In this document: positions 56,138-64,000 of the stretch, piece by piece
How positions within the stretch are numbered: position 1 is the stretch's first letter
Layout: the number at the start of each line of letters is the position of its first letter
Assembly: GCF_009650765.1 (NCBI RefSeq)
Contig: NZ_CP045740.1
Location: 4,068,001 to 4,132,000, forward strand
DNA length: 64,000 nucleotides
Reading direction: 5' to 3'
Origin: Streptomyces sp. SUK 48
Lineage (GTDB): Bacteria; Actinomycetota; Actinomycetes; Streptomycetales; Streptomycetaceae
Program-made: the position numbers and the translations under genes
The notes under the pieces: model-generated
Seen by the model: only the letters and a program-made list of their open reading frames with translations
Databases searched by the model: none
Told to the model about the DNA's origin: nothing

Positions 56138-56161
56138 CGGGGCCCGGTTTCCCGGGCCCCG
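56138..56161. terminator. Terminator between convergent genes
   Basis: A 10-bp stem (CGGGGCCCGG / CCGGGCCCCG) with a TTTC loop, between the phosphotransferase (+) and kinase (-) ends. Confidence 0.8.
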
Positions 56162-56195
56162 CGAATATCCTCCTGGCGGGCATCCCCGCCGGCGC

Positions 56196-57824
56196 TCACC
56201 CGGTGGGCACTCCCGCCGCACCGGCCGCCGCGTTGCCGTCGGTGGTGTTGCCGGCCGTGCTGCCGGTGTCCGTGCCGCCCGTGGCGCCCGTGTCGGTGCC
56301 ACCGTCCGCGGCGCCGCCGTCCTGGTTGCCGCCGTCCGTCGGGTCCGTGGGCTGCGTCGACGTGGGCGGGGTCTTCGTCGGCTGGTTCGTCGGACCGGTG
56401 GTCTCCGGGTCGGTCGGGGTGTACGACGGCGTGTACGACGGCGTCCAGCCCGACCCGGAACCGCTGCCCGAGCCGTCGTCGGTCGAGGTGTCCGTGGGCT
56501 GCCCGGTGCTGTCGTCGCTCGGGCTCGAACTCGCGGAGTCGTCGTCGGTGCTCTTGGTGTGCGTCGCCGGGGGCTTGGTGTCCGTACCGGCGCCGCTGCC
56601 GCCGCCCGCGCCCTTCAGCGCCAGCGCCACGCCCGCCGCGATGGCGATGACCGCGAGCACGGCGAGGATCCACAGCTTGCCGCGGCCGCTGCCCTTGTTG
56701 CCGTGCCCCTCGAACCCGCCGTCGTCGCCGTGACCGTAGCCCTGCGGCAGCAGCGGCTGCGGGATCTGCGTGGTGCCGGAGCCGGCCATCGGGTGCGACA
56801 TCGCGGTGGTGCCCGCGAAGCCGCCCGCCGGGGTGTGCCGGGTGTCGTGCACCGCCACCGGGCCGGTGTTCCAGGTGCCGGTGTGGCCGCCCTGGTCGTA
56901 GAGCATCTGGAGGCCGTACTGGACCAGGCCGCGCATCTCCTCCGCCGTCTGGAACCGGTCGTCCGGCTCCTTGGCGAGCGAGCGCATGACCAGGCCGTCC
57001 AGCTCCGGCGGGCACGCCTGGAGGACCTGCGACGGCGCGACAGGGGTGTCCTGGACGTGCTGGTAGACCACGGACAACGGTGTCTCACCGGTGAACGGGG
57101 GCCGCAGCGCGAGCAGTTCGTACAGCAGGCAGCCGGTCGCGTACAGGTCGGAGCGGTGGTCGACGGCCTTGCCGAGCGCCTGCTCCGGGGAGAGGTACTG
57201 AGGGGTGCCCATGACCATGCCGGTCTGCGTCATCGTGGACTGCGCGCCGTGCAGGGCGCGGGCGATGCCGAAGTCCATCACCTTGACGGCGCCGCTGTCG
57301 GTGATGATCACGTTCGCGGGCTTGATGTCGCGGTGCACGATGCCGTGCTGGTGCGAGTAGGCGAGCGCCTCCAGGACGCCGGAGACGATGATCAGCGCCT
57401 GCTCGGGGCCGGGCGCCTCCGCGTTGATCAGCAGATCCCGGATGGTGCGGCCCTCGACCAGCTCCATCACGATGTACGGCACCGAGTGGCCGCCCGCGAC
57501 GTCCTCGCCGGAGTCGTACACGGCGACGATCGCGTGGTGGTTGAGCCCGGCGACCGACTGTGCCTCACGCGTGAACCGCGCCTTGGAGACGGGATCCTCG
57601 GCCAGGTCGGCACGGAGCAGCTTGACCGCGACCGTACGGCCCAGACGGACGTCCTCGGCCGCGAAGACCTCGGCCATGCCACCCCGGCCGAGGCGGTGCG
57701 TGAGCCGGTACCGGCCGTCGCCGACCAGCCCCGCGTTGCCCCAGTTCTCCGGCCCGTCCGAGATGCCGCCGCCGCCAGACGCCTCCGGGTCGGACGGGCC
57801 CTGGGCGCTGTGCGTCTGTGCCAT
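56196..57824 (-). CDS. Membrane Ser/Thr protein kinase (Pkn type)
   Basis: A 542-residue Hanks-type kinase. The catalytic domain (about 38-300) has the Gly loop LGRGGMAEVF, Lys68, HRDIKPAN (164-171) and DFG (184-186), with the activation loop TMTQTGMVMGTPQYLSPEQ. A linker leads to one membrane helix near residue 385-405, then an extracellular tail of about 140 residues rich in Thr, Ser, Asp and Gly with no PASTA or other known domain. It should autophosphorylate and act on cytosolic partners. It is divergent from a second kinase 344 bp away; the shared region holds TAGCGT as a likely -10 for this gene (57886-57891, minus strand). Confidence 0.95.
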   Translation of the reverse strand: MAQTHSAQGPSDPEASGGGGISDGPENWGNAGLVGDGRYRLTHRLGRGGMAEVFAAEDVRLGRTVAVKLLRADLAEDPVSKARFTREAQSVAGLNHHAIVAVYDSGEDVAGGHSVPYIVMELVEGRTIRDLLINAEAPGPEQALIIVSGVLEALAYSHQHGIVHRDIKPANVIITDSGAVKVMDFGIARALHGAQSTMTQTGMVMGTPQYLSPEQALGKAVDHRSDLYATGCLLYELLALRPPFTGETPLSVVYQHVQDTPVAPSQVLQACPPELDGLVMRSLAKEPDDRFQTAEEMRGLVQYGLQMLYDQGGHTGTWNTGPVAVHDTRHTPAGGFAGTTAMSHPMAGSGTTQIPQPLLPQGYGHGDDGGFEGHGNKGSGRGKLWILAVLAVIAIAAGVALALKGAGGGSGAGTDTKPPATHTKSTDDDSASSSPSDDSTGQPTDTSTDDGSGSGSGSGWTPSYTPSYTPTDPETTGPTNQPTKTPPTSTQPTDPTDGGNQDGGAADGGTDTGATGGTDTGSTAGNTTDGNAAAGAAGVPTG

Positions 57825-58168
57825 CAGTCCTCGCCGTCGTTTCTGCCCGCGGTGCGCGCGGTGTTGTCACGGTCTCCGTCGGCCACGCTACAGCCTCCGT
57901 GGGGGCCGCCGGTTCGGAACCGGAACCGGGACCGACTCTGCGACGGACCGGCCATGAAACCCTCAGCACGGGCCGTCGTGCAAATTCTGTGTGCTGCTCG
58001 CACGCCCCCTGTAACGCTTGCGCGACGCTTCTTGCCCGTACGGTCACGGAACGGGCACCGAGCTTGACGTGTCGGTGCCCTGGGGCAGACTTGGCCGGGA
58101 ATGACACATTCGATCAAGGCCCGTGCGACGAGCCGATGTGCCGGACGGCCGATGGGGGACGCGGAGAG
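57825..58168. other. Divergent promoter region between two kinase genes
   Basis: 344 bp without a gene. It contains a minus-strand -10 candidate (TAGCGT, 57886-57891) and a plus-strand promoter (58064-58091), with an imperfect inverted repeat (GCCCGTACGGTCACGGAACGGGC) in between. Both kinases could be co-regulated from here. Confidence 0.6.
58064..58091 (+). promoter_or_regulatory. Promoter of the PASTA kinase gene
   Basis: TTGACG (58064-58069) and CAGACT (58086-58091), 16-nt spacing, match a vegetative (SigA/HrdB-like) promoter; transcription would start about 70 nt upstream of ATG 58169. Confidence 0.55.
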
Positions 58169-59803
58169 ATGAGCCAGGACGGCACACACGGCCGGTACTC
58201 GGGGCAGGGTCTGGCCGGTGGCCGATACCAGCTGCGCGACTTGCTCGGCGAGGGTGGCATGGCCTCGGTGCACCTCGCGTACGACGCCGTGCTGGACCGC
58301 CAGGTCGCGATCAAGACGCTGCACACCGAGCTGGGCCGGGAGCAGGCGTTCCGCGAGCGCTTCCGCCGCGAGGCCCAGGCCGTGGCGAAGCTCACGCACA
58401 CCAACATCGTCTCCGTCTTCGACACGGGCGAGGACGACCTGGGCGGCCTCGCGACCCCGTACATCGTCATGGAGTACGTCGAGGGCCGCCCGCTCGGCTC
58501 GGTCCTGGAAGAGGACATACGGCGGTACGGCGCCATGCCCGCCGACCAGGCGCTGAAGGTCACCGCGGACGTGCTCGCGGCGCTGGACATCAGCCACGAG
58601 ATGGGGCTGGTCCACCGCGACATCAAGCCCGGCAACGTGATGGTGACCAAGCGCGGTGTGGTCAAGGTCATGGACTTCGGCATCGCGCGCGCCATGCAGT
58701 CCGGCGTGACCTCGATGACGCAGACCGGCATGGTCGTGGGCACCCCGCAGTACCTCTCGCCCGAGCAGGCCCTCGGCCGCGGCGTGGACGCCCGCTCCGA
58801 CCTGTACTCGGTCGGCATCATGCTCTTCCAGCTGGTGACCGGGCGGCTGCCGTTCGACGCGGACTCCCCGCTGGCGATCGCCTACGCGCATGTGCAGGAG
58901 GAGCCGGTCGCTCCGTCCTCCGTCAACCGCTCGCTGCCCCCGGCGGTGGACGCGCTGGTCGCCCGCGCCCTGCGGAAGAACCCGAACGAGCGCTTCCCGA
59001 CCGCCGACGCCATGCGCGAGGAGTGCCTGCGGGTCGCCGCCTCCCTCCAGGCGGCCGCGCCGAACATCGTGCCGGACGCCGGTCCGCAGCAGAGCGGCGC
59101 GGGCGTCGGCTCCGCGGTGTTCCCGCCGGTCGACCAGAACCGGCAGCCGCCGCCCGGACCGGTGCAGACGCCGTACCAGCCCGGTCCGTACGGCCCCGGC
59201 ACGCCGGCGCCGGCCACGCCCGCGCCGTCCTACGGCTATCCGCAGCAGGCGGGCTACCAGACTCCTCCGGTGGGCTACGGGCCCGGCACCCCGCCGCCGT
59301 ACGGGCAGCCGCCGCAGACGGCGGGGCAGGGATCCGGCTCGGGCGGCGGCAGGAGCGGCAAGGCCGTGATCATCGGCGCGATCGGGGTGTCGCTCGTCGC
59401 GGTCGTCGGCCTGGGCGTCGCGCTGACCATGAACAGCGGCGACGACGGTGACGACACGGGCGGCCACGGTGGCGCCAGCGCCTCGTCGTCCCCCACCCAC
59501 CAGGTGGGCTACCGGGGCCCGGACACCACCCGGGTGATCGACAAGACCAAGTGCACGCAGCCGAACGAGTCCTACGACGACCCGAACAAGATCCAGCTGC
59601 CCGATTTCCGCTACAAGGACATCGACTCCGTGAAGGCGTGCTTCCAGGCCGCGGGCTGGACGCTGCACGTCAAGAAGGTGGACGACAACACCTGGGGCGA
59701 CGGCACGGTCATGGACCAGTTCCCCTCCGAGGGCACGGATGTGAACGCCAAGAACCCCGGCACCATCGAGCTGAGCGTGTCGACGGGCAATCCGCCGCAG
59801 TAG
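58169..59803 (+). CDS. Membrane Ser/Thr protein kinase with PASTA domain
   Basis: A 544-residue kinase. The domain (about 20-285) has LGEGGMASVH, Lys49, HRDIKPGN (149-156) and DFG (169-171), and the same activation loop TSMTQTGMVVGTPQYL as the neighbouring kinase. A Pro/Gly/Tyr-rich linker leads to a membrane helix (398-420) and one extracellular PASTA domain (475-542, with SVKACFQAAGWTLHV and Cys pair). PASTA domains bind muropeptides, so this kinase may sense the cell wall. It is a relative of PknB but has only one PASTA. A GGGGGAC site lies upstream of ATG 58169. Confidence 0.95.
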   Translation: MSQDGTHGRYSGQGLAGGRYQLRDLLGEGGMASVHLAYDAVLDRQVAIKTLHTELGREQAFRERFRREAQAVAKLTHTNIVSVFDTGEDDLGGLATPYIVMEYVEGRPLGSVLEEDIRRYGAMPADQALKVTADVLAALDISHEMGLVHRDIKPGNVMVTKRGVVKVMDFGIARAMQSGVTSMTQTGMVVGTPQYLSPEQALGRGVDARSDLYSVGIMLFQLVTGRLPFDADSPLAIAYAHVQEEPVAPSSVNRSLPPAVDALVARALRKNPNERFPTADAMREECLRVAASLQAAAPNIVPDAGPQQSGAGVGSAVFPPVDQNRQPPPGPVQTPYQPGPYGPGTPAPATPAPSYGYPQQAGYQTPPVGYGPGTPPPYGQPPQTAGQGSGSGGGRSGKAVIIGAIGVSLVAVVGLGVALTMNSGDDGDDTGGHGGASASSSPTHQVGYRGPDTTRVIDKTKCTQPNESYDDPNKIQLPDFRYKDIDSVKACFQAAGWTLHVKKVDDNTWGDGTVMDQFPSEGTDVNAKNPGTIELSVSTGNPPQ

Positions 59804-59842
59804 TGACCAGCGTGTGAGCGCGGTGGTGGCGCGCGTTAGGAG

Positions 59843-59877
59843 AAGGGGCCCGGCGGTGACCGACCGCCGGGCCCCTT
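59843..59877. terminator. Bidirectional terminator between kinase and bpa
   Basis: A 15-bp stem (AAGGGGCCCGGCGGT and complement) with a GACCG loop; it serves the kinase gene (+) and the bpa gene (-). Confidence 0.92.
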
Positions 59878-59926
59878 TCGCGGGTACGGGACCTGCGCGT
59901 GTCCGCGAGCTACGAGTGTCCGGGAC

Positions 59927-60469
59927 CTACAAGTACGGGCCGCCCGAGTGCCCGCCCATGTGCTGGTCGTCGCCCTCGGGGCCCGCCACACCCGGCGGCA
60001 GCGCCCGGCGCATCTGCTCCAGCTGGGCCCGCGCGGCCATCTGCTGGGCGAACAGCGTGGTCTGGATCCCGTGGAAGAGTCCCTCCAGCCAGCCCACCAG
60101 CTGGGCCTGCGCGATACGCAGCTCGGCGTCGCTCGGGGTGACGTCGTCGGTGAACGGCAGCGACAGCCGTTCCAGTTCCTCGACCAGCTCCGGCGCCAGA
60201 CCGTCCTCCAACTCCTTCACCGAGCTGGCGTGGATCTCCCTCAGCCGGACCCGGCTGGCCTCGTCGAGGGGAGCGGCGCGCACCTCCTCCAGGAGCTGCT
60301 TGATCATGCTGCCGATCCGCATGACCTTGGCGGGCTGCTCGACCTGCTCGGTGACCGGAATCTCGCGGGAATCGTCGTCCCCGCCACCTCCGCCGAGCGC
60401 CATCCCGTCCTGGCCCACCACGAGGATCTGGGGATTCTTGGGCGACCGTTCGTTCCTCGGCATCTCCAT
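59927..60469 (-). CDS. bpa: Bacterial proteasome activator (Bpa/DUF2587)
   Basis: A 180-residue helical protein of the Bpa family. Bpa forms dodecameric rings that dock on the 20S proteasome and stimulate ATP-independent degradation of unfolded proteins. The C-terminus GGPYL matches the GxYL-type docking tail of actinobacterial Bpa, and the four-helix core (LDEASRVRLREIHASS, ELVEELERLSLPFTDD, RIAQAQLVGWLEGLFHGIQ) is typical. ATG 60469 (MEMPRNERSPK) is preferred; a GTG at 60487 is possible. Its presence indicates a 20S proteasome in this organism, as usual for Streptomyces. Confidence 0.93.
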   Translation of the reverse strand: MEMPRNERSPKNPQILVVGQDGMALGGGGGDDDSREIPVTEQVEQPAKVMRIGSMIKQLLEEVRAAPLDEASRVRLREIHASSVKELEDGLAPELVEELERLSLPFTDDVTPSDAELRIAQAQLVGWLEGLFHGIQTTLFAQQMAARAQLEQMRRALPPGVAGPEGDDQHMGGHSGGPYL

Positions 60470-60650
60470 GCCGTCATTCTCTCGCACCCGCCCACCTCAC
60501 CACCGTGGCGCCCCCCGGCGCAGCGGATCCGCGGGTTAGACCCGTCGGCCCAATCCGGAATGCCCCAGGAGGCCCGCGATGTGACGCTGTTCCCGTCGGT
60601 TCATCATCGATCACGCGCTCACGCCAGCTGGGCTCCGGGAGGTCACCGAC

Positions 60651-61334
60651 GTGACTCCATGGCTGCGACTCACCCACCCCTGTCTGCGGCTGCTGCTCGT
60701 CCTCACGGCGGCCCTGCCCGCCTACGGCACCGCCGCCGCGTGCGCCGCCGAGGCCGGCCGCCCGCACTCCCCCACCGCGGGCCGCCCCGCCGCCACGCCC
60801 TCGGTCGCGCCCTCGTCCGCACCCTCCGGCCACCCGGGCGGTGCCGGGGGATCCGCGGCGGCCGCGAACGCCGCCGCTTCCGGTCACTCCGGACACGATC
60901 ACCAGGACCGCCCGGGACACGACGGCGCCGGCCCCCAGCACCCGGACGCGCCCTCCGGCGCGGCCTCCGCCTCGTACAGCGTGCCGTCCGGCGAGCCTTC
61001 CCGGGCGGGCAGCGGGGCCGGTGAGGGGAGGCTGCGCCCGGGGCGGCAGGACGGGCCCTGGGCCCAGGTGGAGGGCGAGGAGGACTCCGTCCCCGACTCC
61101 GCCGCCGCGCGGCCCGCGGAACCGGAGACCGCGGAGACCCCGACGGCCGCCCGGCCGACCGAGGAGGCGGGCCTCGACCCCACACCGGGGCAGTCGGCCG
61201 ACCGCAACGCCGCCCGGCAGACCGAGACCGCGGGCGAGCCGACCCTGCGCATCCTGCCGCTCGGCAGCGGGCTCGTCCTCATCGGCCTGGGTCTCGGCCT
61301 GGCCTTCCTGGGGCTGCGGCTGCGCAGGGGCTGA
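60651..61334 (+). CDS. Secreted, C-terminally anchored low-complexity protein
   Basis: A 227-residue protein with a signal peptide (LLLVLTAALPAYGTAAA), a long Ala/Ser/Gly/Pro/His-rich disordered middle, and a C-terminal hydrophobic helix followed by LRRG. The sequence ILPLGSGLVLIGLGLGLAFLG mimics a sorting signal, but LPLGS is not the LPxTG or LAxTG consensus, so sortase anchoring is unproven and simple membrane anchoring is as likely. GTG 60651 follows GGGAGG by 8 nt. Confidence 0.75.
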   Translation: MTPWLRLTHPCLRLLLVLTAALPAYGTAAACAAEAGRPHSPTAGRPAATPSVAPSSAPSGHPGGAGGSAAAANAAASGHSGHDHQDRPGHDGAGPQHPDAPSGAASASYSVPSGEPSRAGSGAGEGRLRPGRQDGPWAQVEGEEDSVPDSAAARPAEPETAETPTAARPTEEAGLDPTPGQSADRNAARQTETAGEPTLRILPLGSGLVLIGLGLGLAFLGLRLRRG

Positions 61335-61355
61335 GCCCCGGGCCCGGGCGGTCCG

Positions 61356-62336
61356 CTACGGGGCCACGAGCAGCACCTTGCCGATGTGGCCGCTCTCCTC
61401 CACCACCCGGTGCGCCTCGGCGGCCCGCTCCATCGGCAGCTCACGGTCCACCACCGGGCGTACCCGCCCCGCGGCGAGCAGCGGCCAGACGTGTTCGCGG
61501 ACCGCGGCGACGATGGCCGTCTTCTCCTCCACCGGCCGCGCCCGCAGCGAGGTCGCGGTCACGGCCGCCCGCTTGTGCAGCAGCGCGCCGATGTTCAGCT
61601 CGCCCTTGGCGCCGCCCTGCATGCCGATGATCGCCAGGCGCCCGTTGACCGCCAGGGTCTGCACATTGCGGTCGAGGTACTTGGCGCCCATGTTGTCGAG
61701 GATGACGTCGGCACCCGCGCCGCCGGTGGCCTCCTTCACCTCGGCGACGAAGTCCTGCTCCCGGTAGTTGATCAGGATGTCCGCGCCCAGTTCGGCGCAG
61801 CGCTCCAGCTTCTCCTTGGTCCCGGCGGTCACCGCGACCCTGGCGCCGACCGCCTTGGCCAGCTGGATCGCCATGGTGCCGATACCGCTGGAGCCGCCGT
61901 GCACCAGCAGGGTCTCGCCCGGCCGCAGGTGGGAAATCATGAACACGTTGGACCAGACCGTGCACGCCACCTCGGGCAGCGCGGCGGCCCGCACCGGGTC
62001 GACGCCCTCCGGCACCGGCAGCAGCTGTCCGGCCGGTACGACGACCTTCTGCGCGTAGCCGCCGCCCGCGAGCAGCGCGCACACCTCGTCGCCGACGGCC
62101 CAGCCGGACACCCCGGGGCCGAGCGCGGCGATCCGGCCGGAGCACTCCAGGCCGGGGTAGGGGGAGGCGCCGGGCGGCGGGTTGTAGAAGCCCTGCCGTT
62201 GCAGGATGTCGGCGCGGTTGACGGCGCCGGCCACCACCTCGACCAGCACCTCGCCCTCGCCGGCCACCGGGTCGGGGACCTCGCCCCACACCAGCGCCTC
62301 GGGACCACCAGGTTCGGGAATCGTGATCGCATGCAT
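61356..62336 (-). CDS. NAD(P)H-quinone oxidoreductase (MDR superfamily)
   Basis: A 326-residue zinc-independent MDR enzyme of the quinone-oxidoreductase/TP53I3 (PIG3) type: GFYNPPPGASPYPGLECSG, then the NADPH-binding VHGGSSGIGTMAIQLAK and DNMGAKYL. It reduces quinones or enones with NADPH in the cytosol. It lacks the catalytic zinc Cys/His set of alcohol dehydrogenases. It may be co-transcribed with the upstream K+ channel gene (57 bp gap). Confidence 0.93.
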   Translation of the reverse strand: MHAITIPEPGGPEALVWGEVPDPVAGEGEVLVEVVAGAVNRADILQRQGFYNPPPGASPYPGLECSGRIAALGPGVSGWAVGDEVCALLAGGGYAQKVVVPAGQLLPVPEGVDPVRAAALPEVACTVWSNVFMISHLRPGETLLVHGGSSGIGTMAIQLAKAVGARVAVTAGTKEKLERCAELGADILINYREQDFVAEVKEATGGAGADVILDNMGAKYLDRNVQTLAVNGRLAIIGMQGGAKGELNIGALLHKRAAVTATSLRARPVEEKTAIVAAVREHVWPLLAAGRVRPVVDRELPMERAAEAHRVVEESGHIGKVLLVAP

Positions 62337-62393
62337 GTCCGCGACGCTACTCCCCCTGACCCGCCGGTCGGCCGCGGCGCTCGCCGCCCCGCC

Positions 62394-63539
62394 TCAGTCC
62401 CGGGGCAGGGGCCGCGGGTGCGGGGTGATCTGGGTGCCGGGGCTGGCGCGCACGATGGTGATGAGCCGGTCGGTCAGCTGGAGGGTGCCGATGGACCGGT
62501 CGTCGTAACCGAGCACCCGGTGCCCGCGTACGACGCTCACCACGAGGTCGTCGATCTCGCGCGGCCCCTTGCCGGCCTCGGCGCGCACCACCGGCCGCTC
62601 CACGAGGTCCAGGCCGCTGCCCTGCTGGATGAGGTCCTCTATGACCATGCCGGCGGCGGGGCTGAGGACCGACAGGCCGAGCAGCCGGCCGGCCGCGCTG
62701 GCGCTGGTGATGACGGCGTCGGCACCGGACTGCCGCAGCAGCGGGGCGTTCTCCTCCTCGCGCACCGCGGCCACGATCTTCGCGCTGCGGTTGAGCTGAC
62801 GGGCGGTCAGGGTGACCAGCACGGCGGTGTCGTCGCGCTGCGGGGCCACGATGATCTGCCGGGCCTTGTGCACCTCGGCCCGCCTGAGCACGTCGCTGCG
62901 GGTGGCGTCGCCCATGACCCCGGCGTAGCCGTCGGCGGTCGCCGCGTCGATCACCTTGGCGCTGGGGTCGACCACGACCACCTGCTCCTTCTTCAGCCCG
63001 GTCGCGCAGACGGTCTGCACCGCCGAGCGCCCCTTCGTGCCGAAGCCGACGACGACGGTGTGCTCGCGCAAGGCGGACCTCCAGCGTTTCAGCCGCCATT
63101 CCTCCCGGGTGCGTTCGGTGAGGACCTCCAGCGTGGTGCCGACCAGGATGATCAGGAACAGCACGCGCAGGGGGGTGATGACGAAGATGTTGGTCAGCCG
63201 GGCACTGTCGCTGACCGGGGTGATGTCGCCGTATCCCGTGGTGGAGAGGGTGACGGTGGCGTAGTAGAACGAGTCGAGCAGGTCCACGGAGTCGTCGGCG
63301 CTGTCGCGGTAGCCCGCGCGGTCGGCGTAGACGACCAGCGCGGTGAGGACCAGCACCAGCAGCGCCACGATCAGCCGTTTGGCGACCTGGCGGAGCGGCC
63401 GTTCCACCACCTTCACCGGCAGCTTCACCTGGTGGGTGACCGGGCGCTCGTCCGCCGTGAGGGCGTCGTCCCGCGGGGTCCCGGTGCGGCCGGGGGTGCT
63501 GTCGGAGGTGCCGAGGGTGCCGCTGTCCGCACGTTTCAC
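62394..63539 (-). CDS. Potassium channel with RCK (TrkA-N) domain
   Basis: A 381-residue two-helix K+ channel. TM1 is about 55-72, the selectivity filter is TTGYGD (100-105) and TM2 about 116-138; the cytosolic RCK domain starts with VVVGFGTKGRSAV and continues to the end, with a second RCK-C-like part. It should form a tetramer gated by a nucleotide or ion at the RCK ring. GTG 63539 is chosen because its GTGA overlaps the TGA of moeA by four bases, i.e. translational coupling; a TTG at 63548 is in frame. The start codon lies inside a parS site. Confidence 0.93.
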   Translation of the reverse strand: MKRADSGTLGTSDSTPGRTGTPRDDALTADERPVTHQVKLPVKVVERPLRQVAKRLIVALLVLVLTALVVYADRAGYRDSADDSVDLLDSFYYATVTLSTTGYGDITPVSDSARLTNIFVITPLRVLFLIILVGTTLEVLTERTREEWRLKRWRSALREHTVVVGFGTKGRSAVQTVCATGLKKEQVVVVDPSAKVIDAATADGYAGVMGDATRSDVLRRAEVHKARQIIVAPQRDDTAVLVTLTARQLNRSAKIVAAVREEENAPLLRQSGADAVITSASAAGRLLGLSVLSPAAGMVIEDLIQQGSGLDLVERPVVRAEAGKGPREIDDLVVSVVRGHRVLGYDDRSIGTLQLTDRLITIVRASPGTQITPHPRPLPRD

Positions 63540-63546
63540 GTGAAAC
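63533..63546. promoter_or_regulatory. parS site (ParB-binding centromere sequence)
   Basis: GTTTCACGTGAAAC, a perfect 14-bp palindrome identical to the Streptomyces parS consensus; with A at the 3' flank it also matches 15 of 16 bases of the longer TGTTTCACGTGAAACA form. It spans the stop codon of moeA (63536-63538) and the start codon of the K+ channel gene (63537-63539). ParB nucleates on parS for segregation of the origin region. Confidence 0.92.
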
Positions 63547-64000
63547 AAACCCCGATCCCCGCGGTCGTCCAGGGCAGGTCCAGCAGCTCCGTCTCCGCGC
63601 CCTGCCGGGCCCCGCCCGGGGGTACGACGGCCAGCGCGTCGGCGGCGGCGATGCCGCGCAGCATGGCCGGGCCGTTGTAGTGCAGCGGTACGGCGCGGTC
63701 GCCGCGCAGCACCACGGGGACGAGCCGGGTGTCGTACGGGTGCCCGTGCACGGTCTCCGTCAGCGGCAGCGTGTACGGCTCGGGGGCGGGGCGGGCGGCG
63801 AGGGTGCGCAGCAGCGGCTCGGCGAGCGTGATGAGGCCGGAGACGGCGGCGAGGGGGTTGCCGGGGAGGCCGACGAGGTGCTGGTCGTCCCTGGTGCGGG
63901 CCAGCAGCATGGGGTGCCCCGGGCGCACCTGCACGCCGTCGACGAGGAGTTCGGCGCCGATGCGTTCCAGGGTGGGGTGGACGTGGTCGAGGGGCCCGGC
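63536..64000 (-). CDS. moeA: Molybdopterin molybdotransferase MoeA, C-terminal part
   Basis: 155 residues of a frame that runs off the right window edge (the N-terminus is outside). It shows the MoeA block RPGHPMLLARTRDDQHLVGLPGNPLAAVSG and the C-terminal domain IV (LPLTETVHGHPYDTRLVPVVL). MoeA inserts molybdate into adenylated molybdopterin. It is upstream of and coupled to the K+ channel gene (GTGA overlap), an odd functional neighbour. Its final four residues (VCFT) and stop are encoded in the parS palindrome. Confidence 0.9.
   Translation of the reverse strand, partial: AGPLDHVHPTLERIGAELLVDGVQVRPGHPMLLARTRDDQHLVGLPGNPLAAVSGLITLAEPLLRTLAARPAPEPYTLPLTETVHGHPYDTRLVPVVLRGDRAVPLHYNGPAMLRGIAAADALAVVPPGGARQGAETELLDLPWTTAGIGVCFT

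Noticed and set aside
58123-59451. Frame inside the PASTA kinase coding region
   Set aside because: Same-strand out-of-frame shadow of the kinase, with no domain.
60651-61334. Sortase-anchored (LPxTG/LAxTG) protein
   Set aside because: The motif reads LPLGS, which lacks the TG pair; anchoring by the hydrophobic tail is as likely.

Overview
The window is a very GC-rich actinomycete chromosome segment and almost certainly comes from Streptomyces. Support comes from the codon bias, abundant GTG/TTG starts, strong GC-rich hairpin terminators, mycothiol-dependent and proteasome-activator families, two Ser/Thr kinases and many conserved Streptomyces-type hypothetical proteins. A perfect 14-bp ParB site (parS, GTTTCACGTGAAAC, 63533-63546) suggests the origin-proximal core of the chromosome. 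From memory, the order metG - aspS - acyl-CoA dehydrogenase - M18 peptidase - branched-chain 2-oxoacid dehydrogenase - kinase pair - bpa resembles the region around SCO3790-3824 of S. coelicolor, but I could not check this. I see no prophage, IS element, CRISPR array, rRNA or tRNA.

Layout. 1-10 kb: a flotillin gene cut by the window edge, divergent from a PucR regulator; DUF1152 divergent from an AraC regulator and a shortened VOC protein; an aquaporin/glycerol facilitator; a degenerate SDR; a DUF6445 dioxygenase-like protein; a GH13 alpha-glucosidase; and a frameshifted nucleoside hydrolase. 10-25 kb: a lipoprotein; an XRE-TPR regulator divergent from a 57-residue secreted peptide across a perfect inverted repeat; an M20 amidohydrolase; a secreted beta-propeller/Ig protein; a TPR-like protein of unknown function; a membrane PP2C phosphatase; membrane proteins; a frameshifted MocR regulator divergent from an alpha/beta hydrolase; and an 820-residue acidic, disordered vWA protein. 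25-46 kb: metG, an AbiEii-like nucleotidyltransferase, aspS, a PAS-GAF-SpoIIE-HATPase regulator, an AI-2E-family permease, pirin, an SseB-like protein, acyl-CoA dehydrogenase, M18 aminopeptidase, DUF6458, a thioredoxin-NHL protein, a LURP-one-like protein, a nitrilase-family amidase, a mycothiol-dependent enzyme, a methyltransferase and a GntR-MFS operon. 46-64 kb: a D,D-carboxypeptidase, a YtrA-type GntR plus DUF1648 membrane-protein operon, two secreted proteins, the bkdABC operon, an aminoglycoside-phosphotransferase-like protein, two back-to-back Ser/Thr kinases (one with PASTA), bpa, an LPLG-tail membrane protein, quinone oxidoreductase, a K+ channel and moeA (partial).

How the parts work together. 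Most units are short operons that carry their own regulator: AraC-VOC, GntR-MFS with an ATGA overlap, YtrA-DUF1648 with a one-base overlap, and MocR/hydrolase and XRE/peptide as divergent pairs. Several start codons lie 6-8 nt after a TAnnnT -10 box, which suggests leaderless mRNAs. Symmetric operator candidates sit in at least six regulatory regions.

Two things stand out. Four genes (GH13, nucleoside hydrolase, MocR, DUF6458) are each broken by what looks like one missing G/C base; this is either base-level assembly error or a run of young pseudogenes. The XRE-TPR/secreted-peptide pair has the architecture of a peptide-sensing (RRNPP-like) system, and I rate it the best candidate for something undescribed.
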